Assembly (NCBI GenBank): GCA_038138625.1
Contig: JAYQEA010000029.1
Span: 1 to 36,744, forward strand
Length of the DNA: 36,744 bases
Direction of reading: 5' to 3'
Origin: JAQXDR01 sp038138625
Lineage (GTDB): Bacteria > Pseudomonadota > Alphaproteobacteria > Rhodobacterales > Rhodobacteraceae
The number at the start of each line of letters is the position of its first letter. Positions within the stretch are counted from its first letter, which is position 1. The translations under genes and the position numbers were made by a program. Below the pieces are notes generated by a model. The model was not told the origin of the DNA, did not search any database, and saw only the letters and a list, made by a program, of their open reading frames with translations. Positions 1 to 8,164 of the stretch are shown piece after piece.

Positions 1-1492
1 CCATTTGATAGCGGGTCAGTGGACCCCCGGGACACAAAGCTTCATGTCCTCGCCAGCCCATGGTCCGGCACATTCATATTCGGTAGGCTCTGTTGAAAAT
101 GTTGATAAGGCGGTCGAAGCGGCTGAGGACGCATTCTGGTCTTTTGGATATTCCAGCCGGGATCATCGCGCGGCTTTCTTGCATGCGATCGCTGACGAGA
201 TCGAGGCCCGTGGTGATGCGATAACCGAAATCGGGTGTCAGGAAACCGGTTTGCCAGAAGCCCGCCTGCAGGGCGAACGTGGCCGGACAACAGGGCAGTT
301 GCGGCTTTTTGCTGAGCACCTTTTAAAAGGTGAGTATTTGGACAAGCGCCATGATCCCCCATTGATTGATCGTAAACCTTTGCCGCGCCCTGACCTTAAA
401 ATGATCCAGCGTCCTATTGGACCTGTTGCCGTATTTGGTGCATCAAACTTCCCTTTGGCGTTCTCTACGGCTGGTGGTGATACAGCCGCGGCTTTGGCGG
501 CGGGGTGTCCTGTCGTTGTCAAAGGACATTCCGCGCACCCCGGCACGGGCGAGATTGTTGCCGAGGCTATTCATGCAGCCATAAAAAGATGTGATGTTCA
601 TCCCGGTGTATTTTCGCTGATACAGGGGGGGAATCGGGCCGTTGGCACGCGCTTGGTCGAGCATCCGCTGATTAAGGCTGTCGGATTTACCGGATCTTTG
701 GCCGGGGGACGGGCGCTTTACGATTTATGTGCCGCGCGTCCTGAGCCCATTCCATTCTTTGGGGAATTGGGCTCTGTCAATCCGATGTTCTTGTTGCCCG
801 AGGCAACGAAAGCGCGTGGTGCTGATATTGGCACGAACTGGGCTGCGTCACTGACGATGGGGGCGGGTCAGTTCTGTACCAACCCGGGCATCGCGGTAGT
901 GCTAAAAGAGATTTCTGCCTCCTTCATAGAGGCTGCAACGGAGGCGCTGGCGAAGACGCCATCGCAGGTTATGCTAACGGATGGAATTGCAGAGGCCTAT
1001 CGCCGGGGGCAGCAACTGGTCGCAGGGTCCGACGACGTTGACGCTCTGGTCAGTACGACCTGTGAAGGTCGGGTGGCAACGCCCTATTTGTATCAAACGA
1101 ATGCCAAGACATGGTTGCAAAATGCGGATCTTGGAGAAGAGGTCTTTGGACCTTTGGGGCTGATTGTGATCGCCAAAGACATGTCTGAGATGCGGGATAT
1201 TGCACAGTCGTTGGTCGGACAGTTGACGGTCACGCTGCACTTGGATCAATCAGACGAAGCAGATGCTCTTGCGCTTTTGCCAATTCTTGAGAGAAAAGCC
1301 GGCCGTCTTTTGGCCAATGGATATCCAACAGGTGTCGAGGTGGCAGACAGTATGGTGCACGGTGGACCATACCCCGCATCAACAAACTTCGGGGCAACCT
1401 CGGTCGGTACACTGTCGATACGCCGGTTTTTGCGCCCGGTCTGTTTTCAGAACTTTGACGACAGTTTGCTTTCGTCCGATTTGTTATATTAA
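1..1492 (+). CDS. Aldehyde dehydrogenase, alpha-ketoglutaric semialdehyde dehydrogenase type (5' partial)
   Basis: NAD(P)-dependent aldehyde dehydrogenase, cut by the left edge. About 495 residues are visible; the frame is open to base 2 and the first possible start (TTG at 5) falls inside the conserved N-terminal IAGQW motif, so the true start lies upstream. The general-base glutamate is seen in GELGSVNP and the catalytic cysteine in AGQFCTNPG. The FFGELGSVNP wording and the overall length fit the KGSADH subfamily, which oxidises 2,5-dioxopentanoate to 2-oxoglutarate at the end of hydroxyproline, arabinose and glucarate catabolism. That family knowledge suggests it serves the same route as the DapA-like enzyme at 9187, but nearly 3 kb of decayed DNA and a minus-strand regulator lie between them, so co-regulation is not shown. 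A hairpin follows at 1518-1547. The ALDH assignment is near certain; the substrate is probable. Confidence 0.88.
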   Translation, partial: HLIAGQWTPGTQSFMSSPAHGPAHSYSVGSVENVDKAVEAAEDAFWSFGYSSRDHRAAFLHAIADEIEARGDAITEIGCQETGLPEARLQGERGRTTGQLRLFAEHLLKGEYLDKRHDPPLIDRKPLPRPDLKMIQRPIGPVAVFGASNFPLAFSTAGGDTAAALAAGCPVVVKGHSAHPGTGEIVAEAIHAAIKRCDVHPGVFSLIQGGNRAVGTRLVEHPLIKAVGFTGSLAGGRALYDLCAARPEPIPFFGELGSVNPMFLLPEATKARGADIGTNWAASLTMGAGQFCTNPGIAVVLKEISASFIEAATEALAKTPSQVMLTDGIAEAYRRGQQLVAGSDDVDALVSTTCEGRVATPYLYQTNAKTWLQNADLGEEVFGPLGLIVIAKDMSEMRDIAQSLVGQLTVTLHLDQSDEADALALLPILERKAGRLLANGYPTGVEVADSMVHGGPYPASTNFGATSVGTLSIRRFLRPVCFQNFDDSLLSSDLLY

Positions 1493-1517
1493 TCAGGCCG
1501 TTGAAATTTTGACCTCG

Positions 1518-1547
1518 AAGGGCGCATATGCCAAATGGTGCGCCCTT
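1518..1547 (+). terminator. Probable terminator hairpin after the aldehyde dehydrogenase
   Basis: Perfect 9-bp inverted repeat AAGGGCGCA (1518-1526) and TGCGCCCTT (1539-1547) with a 12-base loop, 25 bases after the stop codon. Only a short broken T run follows, so termination may be weak or the hairpin may mainly protect the transcript end. Confidence 0.55.
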
Positions 1548-3418
1548 TCGCGCGGTTTATAGATCATTTTAAATCACTAACTCTTAGGTGTCCCTCTTTT
1601 CGTATCCGTTGACGATTGCTTTCTGGATACATGACAGCCTTGTGGCGCGGTTCTGGTGCGTTTGCATAATCCGTCCGGAGATCCGGTGATTGCGTGGTTT
1701 TGCGCGCTGGTATTGTTTGGTGCGAAACCGGCATTTTTGCGATTGGGGGGACGATGTACCCAGTCCGCCTGTTCCGGGCCAAAGAGTTGCCCGTCTTGCT
1801 TCCGGATCAAACCTATGTGGTGATCAAAGGCCTACACGTCAGCGGATATCTGCTTGTCTGCTTCGCCAAGGTCGGGTGCGCCATCCAAGCAAGCCTTGGG
1901 GGATAATGCGGCATAAAAGATGGCGTCAACGGCAGGCCTTTGAAAATGCTACGCATCAGATGGCGCCGTAAAGGCTAGGGGCGCGGCATGCCACAGAGCG
2001 CTAAAATCTGTCGGGCTGCCATAGCCATCCGGTAGAAAAAAGCCCCAAATCCAAGCTCGTCATGCTCCAGAAATGGGCTGTTACCAGTGCTTCAGCATGA
2101 CCAATTTTTTTCCCAATGTGGCCATTGACGATGGCCGCAAAAACACTTGGCAGGTTGTGCGGTTCGCTGTCTTTTGGTTTTCAGAATTCTATCAAGAACC
2201 CGATGATATCCCAGTTTTTTGGGGGGGCGATTATTGGTGCCGCTTGGATGTGACGGACGGCCAGGCGTTGGTTGGTTTTCAGATGTCTGAGTGGCCTATT
2301 CTGGGTGGGTCGCAGGTCTTTTGCGGTGTGACCAACCCGCGAGACTAAAGGTGGGCGTTCGTGCGCGACACCTTTATGGGTATGGATTTGGGAATGGCGA
2401 CACAAGGGCTGAATACCTGTAAGCTTTGAGATCAGAAACCTTGCGACTTTCGCTTCAACCGGCGCACCACCCTCAATCGGTCAAGCGACAGCACGGGTCT
2501 GCACAAAACTGCGCGCGCATTTGTGGCAGCCATAGCGCGGGTGGCAGATCGCCATAATCCTGAACTGGTCGGGTGCAACATTGATTTGCTTGCAGGCATT
2601 GGTCACAAACATGTCGCTGGTAACCGCATGTGCCGGTGGAACTGTCAGGCTGGATGATCTTTGCAAGGCATGGCAAATGTCTAGGTCGAATAGTGTGCAA
2701 TTTGCAATTGATTGATTTTGCTCAATGTTAGGTGTGACCGATTTCTATGCGCCGTCATAGGCATGGTAGCGAACAGGGCGCGTTTCAAGTCTGTCGACAG
2801 TTTGTTCAGTCGCATGATCCGCACGTCTTTGTGCGCGCCCGCAATGTTATCTTTAAAGCGGTCTGATGCCAGCGCGACGTTCGCTAAGGGCTGTCGTGAC
2901 GCAGGCCGGTCTAAACGGCAAATCAACGACCGCACAAAACAGTCGCCCCGTCGGTCTGTAAAATCCGGAAATGGTCCCGGAAAAGACAGCACACGCTGCG
3001 GATCCAGACCTGTAAAGAGTGCTTAAGATTGCCCATAATAAAGACGAATACCATGCTCGTTGATGACAGATCATTTTAGCAGATTCTGCTCTCGTCATCC
3101 CTTGGACCGTCGTCCCTTCCACAAAATCTCGACCATTGTCCAGGCCTTTAAATCCTTGGACGAACGTACACGCGTCACACGATCCGCATCGCCATTTACA
3201 AATTACGCAGTGGAAACCGCCAAAGAGACGTGCGCACTACAAGACAAGCTCCAGCCTCGTGGATCAAAAATTTGGAGGGAAGGTTGGTTCTAAACATCAA
3301 TTGCCGCGTAGACATACTGCGAGCATGATATGCCCTGCCGCGACCATCGTCTGCGTCCTACAACATACAGCACTGGAGCACGATGAAGCGATTTTCGTGA
3401 AACCGTCTTTTTCCTGCA
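1548..3418. other. Gene-poor decayed stretch
   Basis: About 1.9 kb with no intact gene. The open frames are short, overlap on both strands and mostly lack ribosome-binding sites. The only recognisable content is the IS66-type transposase remnant annotated separately at 2181-2666. Short frames at 1694-1906 (plus), 2681-2992 (minus) and 3060-3293 (plus) have partly gene-like codon choice but match nothing I recognise. The stretch separates the aldehyde dehydrogenase from the GntR-controlled operon and is best read as debris from insertion-sequence activity. Confidence 0.6.
2181..2666 (-). pseudogene. IS66-family transposase (TnpC) remnant
   Basis: Reading the minus strand from 2666 downward gives pieces that align by eye to the middle of the IS66 TnpC transposase. 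These are a stretch containing VAPDQFRIMAICHPRYGCHKC (the zinc-finger-like segment, normally VPAxFRVIVxRRPKYxCxxC), then PIEGGAPVEAKVARFLISK (normally RLIEGGLPTEAxVAxVLVSK), then a weaker LxRxxQIxxxxGV segment. An in-frame TGA follows the codons for TRAVA and interrupts the first two pieces. The N-terminal leucine-zipper region, the full DDE core and the partner genes tnpA and tnpB are not visible, and no terminal inverted repeats could be identified. This is a dead fragment of an old insertion. The later part (below about 2395) is the least certain. Confidence 0.7.
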
Positions 3419-4093
3419 CTAAAGTACAGAAATGGCAAATTCTGCTAGGGATCTGAGATGCCGTTGCACAGCGGCGCGCACCTCTGCCGGGTCCTTTTTC
3501 TCGATAGCATCCAAAATCTCTTCGTGCTGTCTGCTATCCGGTTTAAGCCGCTCGGACAGTCGCTCGATTTCGAATAGCTTCGTGGTTGTGCGTAATGACG
3601 ATAATATATCCTGAATTACCAAATTACCGCAGGCGCGAATGTAGAGGTTGTGGACCTTGTCGTCAGATCTCCAATGCTCCAACATATTGTATGGGCTTTG
3701 GTTCTGGACGTCATGCACAGATTGACGTGCCTGCGCCAGTTTTGCAGGGTCAATACGGCCAATTGCCAGTTCGGCCGCTTCAGCCTCCAGGATTTCGCGG
3801 GCTTTCAAGCTTTGAAGATACTCGCGCAGCTCGACCCGGCGTACGACATAGGATCGGCTTTCCAGCTTTTTCAGCAATCCTTCGCTTTCAAGCCTTTGCA
3901 GCGCCTGACGCAAAGGCGTCCGCGATACACCAAGTTGCTCTGCCAGCTTGGCTTCCACGATCGGCCGACCAACTGGCAAAACCCGTTCCTGGATCAGACG
4001 GTACAGCGCGAAATAGGCCTTTTGGGACAGGGTCGTAGGCCCGCCTATCGAATCGGTGTGATCATCAAGAGGGCTCGTGTGGGTCATCATCAC
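3419..4093 (-). CDS. GntR-family regulator, FadR/FCD subfamily
   Basis: DNA-binding regulator of about 224 residues. The N-terminal winged helix spans roughly residues 22-90 and carries the GntR signature around EAKLAEQLGVSRTPLRQAL; the C-terminal part (about 95-220) is an all-helical FCD ligand domain, which in this family often binds a metal and a carboxylate. The start is one of three consecutive in-frame codons: GTG at 4093, or ATG at 4090 or 4087. A GGGAG ribosome-binding site lies 7 bases before the GTG, so 4093 or 4090 is most likely. It diverges from the operon starting at 4296, and a GTATAC-type palindrome at 4263-4283 is its probable operator. By family precedent it is likely a repressor relieved by the imported substrate or a pathway intermediate. 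Confidence 0.92.
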   Translation of the reverse strand: MMMTHTSPLDDHTDSIGGPTTLSQKAYFALYRLIQERVLPVGRPIVEAKLAEQLGVSRTPLRQALQRLESEGLLKKLESRSYVVRRVELREYLQSLKAREILEAEAAELAIGRIDPAKLAQARQSVHDVQNQSPYNMLEHWRSDDKVHNLYIRACGNLVIQDILSSLRTTTKLFEIERLSERLKPDSRQHEEILDAIEKKDPAEVRAAVQRHLRSLAEFAISVL

Positions 4094-4262
4094 ATCACAT
4101 CTCCCTCTCTTGATTTACTTTTTGCATAAATTTTCAACGAACAGCTGTGCTGCGCCTGTTGGTTTGTAGCCAACACACCGTGCAAGTGAAAGAGAAGTTA
4201 CCTTTCGACGCCAGATTTGGAAAATAATTCTTGATTTGTCCTCATTTGGCGCGACACAGTGA

Positions 4263-4283
4263 TGGTATACCGTCTGTATACCA
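4263..4283. promoter_or_regulatory. Inverted repeat, probable GntR operator
   Basis: TGGTATAC (4263-4270), five bases CGTCT, then GTATACCA (4276-4283): perfect 8-bp arms, each itself containing the self-complementary GTATAC. FCD-type GntR proteins commonly bind short TGGTnnnACCA or TGTATACA-like palindromes. The site is about 13 bases before the proposed first codon of the M20-like gene and 170 bases from the divergent GntR gene, a position that could repress the operon. Binding is inferred. Confidence 0.65.
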
Positions 4284-4295
4284 ATAAACTGAGGA

Positions 4296-5597
4296 TTGGG
4301 GAATATCGAAAACGCTGCAATAAACCTTTTGCGAAAGCTCGTTTTTGCGCAGGCACATGGTGAGCGTGCGGTTCAAGACGTGATTGAGCAACGGCTTTTG
4401 GCGGTCGGCTGCATGGTTGATGTGCACCGCTACGATCCATCTGACGTAACAGTGGTGGGGGAATTTGCTCTGGATGGCGCGCGCACTGTCGGCAAACGGA
4501 CCGCAGTCGTGGGCAGTTTCGCGGGGGATCCATCCCTGCCCAGCCTTTTGATGTTTGCGCATCCTGATGGTGAGCAACGAGGTGATGTCAGCCAGTGGCG
4601 TCACGATCCCTTTGGGGCAGAAATAGAAAATGGGCGGCTTTACGGATGGGGTGTTGCGGATGACCTTGCCGGATGCGCCGCCGCTGTGCTTGCCATTGAA
4701 CGGGCGGCGGCTGCGAATATCCCGTTGGGACGGGTGGTTTTTGCATCGACACCTTCCAAACGGTATGCGCGGGGTGTTGCAGCTCTGTTACACGATGGGT
4801 TGCGCGCGGATGCTGCGCTTTATTTACATCCCGCAGAATCCGGTATTGGCATGCGCGAGATAAAAGCTACGGCTTCCGGTCATATAGAGTTTCTTATAGA
4901 GGTGTCGGGTCGTCAGCCCGACACAACAGAACCCGGTCACACTGCCTTTTCCCATTTGTCCGATAACCCGATCGACAAGGCGTTGCTGGTCCGGTCGGCA
5001 TTGATGCAATTGGCTGAAGATCGTGTTGCACGTGTGCGCCACCAGTTGATTGAATCTGTTGTTGGGCGGGCTACCAACATACATGTGTCACACATCCAGT
5101 CTGGTGATATGCAGCGCCTGTCCAGAATTCAGGATCGATGTACATTGGGCTGTGCGGTATCGTTTCCACCCGGCGAAACACTGGATGATGTACAAGCAGA
5201 AATCTCCGACGCGGTTCGGAACGTGGCTGCAAAAGACCCATGGCTCAAGGACCATCCGCCGAAAATCACATGGGTGACCGGGGTCACCGGTGGAGAGGTG
5301 CCACCGCACCACCCGTTATACGCCACGGCGGCGCGCGTTGTGGCCGACATCACAGGCGGTCTGCCTCAGGTCAACCCGATGCACACGTCCTCTGATATCC
5401 GCAACCCCATTGTCGAGGCGAATATCCCCTGTGTCGGTCTAGGGTGTCTTGGCGGAGACCTGACGCAGAATGGTCGGAATGATGAATGGGTCGATGTAGC
5501 TGACTTCCAGCGCATGGTGGATGTTACGGCAGAAATAGTGGTTAACTGGTGCTCTGGAAAACAGGCACAAACGTCACCTCAAGCACCCCCGCACTAA
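4296..5597 (+). CDS. M20-family metallopeptidase homologue lacking key active-site residues
   Basis: First gene of the GntR-controlled operon, 433 residues, with the fold signature of the M20/ArgE/DapE/carboxypeptidase G2 family. The zinc-ligand motif HPD is at residues 89-91, GWGVADD at 117-123, PAE near 179-181 and the late SSDIRNP segment near 365-371. The place where the family has the catalytic Glu-Glu pair reads STPSKR (151-156), and the late zinc-ligand His expected before the NEW/DEW motif reads Asn392 in QNGRNDEW. The DNA is in frame throughout, so this is not a frameshift effect. It may be a divergent hydrolase using other residues or a non-catalytic paralogue. The start is uncertain: TTG at 4296 has GAGG only one base upstream. 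Stop is 33 bases before the binding-protein gene. Confidence 0.8.
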   Translation: MGNIENAAINLLRKLVFAQAHGERAVQDVIEQRLLAVGCMVDVHRYDPSDVTVVGEFALDGARTVGKRTAVVGSFAGDPSLPSLLMFAHPDGEQRGDVSQWRHDPFGAEIENGRLYGWGVADDLAGCAAAVLAIERAAAANIPLGRVVFASTPSKRYARGVAALLHDGLRADAALYLHPAESGIGMREIKATASGHIEFLIEVSGRQPDTTEPGHTAFSHLSDNPIDKALLVRSALMQLAEDRVARVRHQLIESVVGRATNIHVSHIQSGDMQRLSRIQDRCTLGCAVSFPPGETLDDVQAEISDAVRNVAAKDPWLKDHPPKITWVTGVTGGEVPPHHPLYATAARVVADITGGLPQVNPMHTSSDIRNPIVEANIPCVGLGCLGGDLTQNGRNDEWVDVADFQRMVDVTAEIVVNWCSGKQAQTSPQAPPH

Positions 5598-5630
5598 CGC
5601 GGAAGACATTACGCAACCAAGGGAAAGGAA

Positions 5631-6487
5631 ATGAGTATGAAGTATTTTTCACTGAGTTCTGTCGCGATTGGCTNNNNNNNNNNTTGGCAAGCAGCGCCCT
5701 CGCACAAGATTGCCCGGACAACCTGACAACTGTCGAGCCTGGTAAACTGACGATGTCGATCAATGCGACGCTTCCACCCCGCCAATATATCGATGCGTCT
5801 GGCAAATTGATGGGCCTGCACCCTGATCTTGGCGATGAAATTGCCAAGCGGCTTTGTCTAGAGCCCGTATACACCAACGTTCCTTTCGAGGTTCAGATCC
5901 CGGGACTGGCCAGCAAGCGTTGGGATATGATCAACACCGGGCTCTATTACAAACCTGATCGCGCCAAGATCATGCAGATGGTTCCGTATGTGGTGAATGC
6001 ACTTGCCATCGTTGTTCAGGATGGCAATCCGCATGGCATCACCGGCTACGAGCAATTGGCAGGCCAGCCCGTTGGTACGGAAATTTCCGGTTTTGCGGAT
6101 GCGTTGATGCGGGAAATTAACGAGGCGCAGGTCGCTCAGGGTATGGAGTCCATGGACATTCAGGCCTTCAACACATTTGGCGATGCCTTTGCGGCCCTTG
6201 GCGCAGGTCAGGTGCGCGCGGTATTCGGCTCGGACGCAACCGCAGCTTATCTTGCTGATCAGGGCCCGTTTGATGTTGGGGCATCAGGTCTGAACCCTGG
6301 ATTGCCATCGTCTTTCGGCTTTGACGGTGTGACCGGCGGGGATCTTGCACATGCTGTGGCGGATGTTTTGCGTGATATGGTTGCGGATGGCACCTACAAC
6401 GAAATGATGTCAGCCTACGGTGCAACCCAGATCCAGTTCTGGGATGACTACACCGGCGATATTGCTGTCTACTACACACCTGAATAA
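5631..6487 (+). CDS. Amino-acid ABC transporter periplasmic binding protein (family 3), interrupted by an assembly gap
   Basis: Periplasmic solute receptor of the polar amino-acid (PAAT) type. The start is ATG at 5631 behind AAGGAA; it opens a signal peptide MSMKYFSLSSVAIG that runs into ten Ns (5674-5683) and resumes as LASSALAQ followed by the mature start DCPDNL. Mature features match family 3 receptors: an early strand LTMSINATLPPRQYID, a GLHPDLGDEIAKRL segment and a late HAVADVLRDMVADGTYNEMMSAYG. The two sides of the Ns are in different frames, so the real gap length must leave remainder 2 when divided by 3. Partners follow at 6592 and 7332, and a stable hairpin lies just after the stop. 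The ligand is unknown; the context suggests a cyclic or modified amino acid. Confidence 0.87.
5674..5683. other. Assembly gap (10 N)
   Basis: Ten consecutive Ns inside the signal-peptide codons of the ABC binding-protein gene. With exactly ten bases the ATG-led N-terminus and the mature protein would be out of frame, so ten is a placeholder rather than a measured length. Confidence 0.97.
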
Positions 6488-6500
6488 CGTGTGAACATCT

Positions 6501-6522
6501 CCGGCCCCTGCCAAGGGGCCGG
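6501..6522 (+). terminator. Strong hairpin between binding-protein and permease genes
   Basis: Perfect 9-bp GC-rich stem CCGGCCCCT (6501-6509) and AGGGGCCGG (6514-6522) with a GCCA loop, 13 bases after the stop of the binding-protein gene and 69 bases before the permease. No good T run follows. Hairpins in this position of ABC operons typically stabilise the upstream receptor mRNA or partially terminate, so that more receptor than membrane parts is made. Confidence 0.65.
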
Positions 6523-6591
6523 ACCTTTGTCAAAAAGCATAAAGCGCCCCGAGGGCGATCGGTGTTGTAACAACTGATAGCGGAGACGCCT

Positions 6592-7335
6592 GTGAACTGG
6601 AGTTGGGAGATATTCTTTAGCTATGTGACCAACGGTCTCATGCTGCAAGGGGCGTGGACGACTGTTTGGCTCAGCGTCATTTCCATGGCTCTCGGCCTTG
6701 GTCTTGGCGTCTTGGCAGCCATGATGAAGATGTACGGCAACAGAACGCTCAGATGGACGGCCGAATTCTACATTTGGCTGTTTCGGGGCACACCGGTTCT
6801 TATCCAGCTGGTGATTATCTATACGGGTTTGCCGCAACTGGGTATTCGCCTGACCGTGATTGAATCGGCGATACTTGGCCTAGCTCTGAACGAAGGTGCC
6901 TATTTGGCCGAGATCATTCGATCGGGGATAATGTCGGTCGACAAAGGACAGACAGATGCCTCGCGCGCCGTCGGTATGACATGGCGACAAAGAATGTGGC
7001 TGGTTATTCTGCCCCAAGCAACGCGGACGATCATTCCGCCTTTGGGTAATCAGTTTAACGGGATGCTCAAGACGACGTCACTGGCGTCTGTAATCTCTAT
7101 GGAAGAGCTGATGCGCATGGCACAAATGCTGGCGCAAACACAATTTCGCGTGCTCGAGGCCTATACCTGCGCAGCACTTTGGTACCTGATCCTCGTCTCG
7201 ATCTGGAGCATGATACAGGTGCGCATTGAGGCGCGATATGAAAAGCCCTTTGGTCCGGATGAAGCCGTTTCCTTCGATGCAAAAAAAGCCCGTCGTGCGG
7301 CTTTTCGAAAATCCAAGCCGGTCAAGGAGGCATGA
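6592..7335 (+). CDS. Amino-acid ABC transporter permease (HisM/GlnP type)
   Basis: Integral membrane component of the importer, 247 residues, starting at GTG with GGAG six bases upstream. The sequence shows the hydrophobic segments expected of this family, starting with a WTTVWLSVISMALGLGLGVL helix. The RGTPVLIQL segment near residues 62-70 is a hallmark of PAAT permeases, and the cytoplasmic EAA loop is seen as EIIRSGIMSVDKGQTDASRAVG (ATPase contact). It should form a homodimer because only one permease gene is present. The C-terminal tail after about residue 215 is charged and cytoplasmic. The next gene overlaps it by four bases (ATGA), indicating translational coupling. Confidence 0.95.
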   Translation: MNWSWEIFFSYVTNGLMLQGAWTTVWLSVISMALGLGLGVLAAMMKMYGNRTLRWTAEFYIWLFRGTPVLIQLVIIYTGLPQLGIRLTVIESAILGLALNEGAYLAEIIRSGIMSVDKGQTDASRAVGMTWRQRMWLVILPQATRTIIPPLGNQFNGMLKTTSLASVISMEELMRMAQMLAQTQFRVLEAYTCAALWYLILVSIWSMIQVRIEARYEKPFGPDEAVSFDAKKARRAAFRKSKPVKEA

Positions 7336-8162
7336 GCATGACAGTCGAACAGGACCACGAATTGCCCCAACGCCCGTTGGACGCGCGCACCCTTGGTGAT
7401 CCCATCGTAATGATTGAAAATGTGCAAAAATCATTTGGAGACAACCATGTTTTAAAGGACGTGTCCTTGTCGGTTCGCAAAGGCGAGGTGGTTGTGATCT
7501 GTGGACGGTCGGGCAGTGGTAAAAGCACACTTTTGCGTTGCATTGATCAACTGGAAAGCATTGACGGAGGAACCATCCGTGCCGCAGGCCATCTGATGGG
7601 GTTCCGAGAGGCAAATGGCAAGCGCATCGCCTTACGCGATTCTCAAATCGCAAAGCAGCAGCGCGACCTTGGCATGGTGTTTCAGAATTTCAATTTGTTC
7701 CCGCATGTCAGCGTGATCGAAAACATCACCATGGCTCCGGTCCGTATCCTGAAAAGGAATGTCGCAGAGGTGCGCGAAGAGGCGCGCGCCCTGTTGCGCC
7801 GGGTTGGTCTGCCAGACAAGGAAAACGCATATCCCCGACAGCTTTCCGGGGGTCAACAGCAGCGCGTTGCAATCGCGCGCGCCTTGGCCATGAAGCCTCA
7901 GGTCATGTTGTTTGACGAGCCAACCTCGGCGCTGGATCCGGAAATGATATCAGAGGTGCTGGATGTCATGGTGGATTTATCCACGCAGGGAATGACGATG
8001 ATCGTGGTAACGCACGAGATGGGATTTGCGCGCGCGGCAGCGGATCGCATCATCCTCATGCATGATGGGCAGGTCGTTGAAGAAGCCCCACCAGAGAAAT
8101 TCTTTACCAACCCAGAGAGCGAGCATACGACTTTGTTCCTGTCGAAAATCCTGCATCATTAG
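7332..8162 (+). CDS. Amino-acid ABC transporter ATP-binding protein (GlnQ/HisP type)
   Basis: Cytoplasmic ATPase of the importer, 276 residues. Walker A is GRSGSGKST (58-66), the Q-loop glutamine is at 118 in VFQNFNLFPH, the ABC signature LSGGQQQRVAIARALA starts at 171, Walker B with the D-loop is VMLFDEPTSALD (191-202) and the switch histidine is His228. All catalytic parts are present. VFQNFNLFPHVSV is typical of the polar amino-acid class. About 25 residues precede the usual N-terminus, as often seen in alphaproteobacterial members; an in-frame ATG two codons after the proposed start is an alternative. The stop is two bases before the next gene. Confidence 0.96.
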   Translation: MSMTVEQDHELPQRPLDARTLGDPIVMIENVQKSFGDNHVLKDVSLSVRKGEVVVICGRSGSGKSTLLRCIDQLESIDGGTIRAAGHLMGFREANGKRIALRDSQIAKQQRDLGMVFQNFNLFPHVSVIENITMAPVRILKRNVAEVREEARALLRRVGLPDKENAYPRQLSGGQQQRVAIARALAMKPQVMLFDEPTSALDPEMISEVLDVMVDLSTQGMTMIVVTHEMGFARAAADRIILMHDGQVVEEAPPEKFFTNPESEHTTLFLSKILHH

Positions 8163-8164
8163 CG

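Noticed and set aside
1694..1906. Plus-strand open frame of 70 codons with fairly gene-like third-position bias
   Set aside because: GTG start without a ribosome-binding site, stop codon just upstream in the same frame, overlapping frames on the minus strand, and no recognisable family.
2681..3026. About 100-codon frames on both strands over the same bases
   Set aside because: Neither matches a family I know or has a plausible start signal. I tested the idea that they were the 5' part of the IS66 transposase or another transposase and found no motif.
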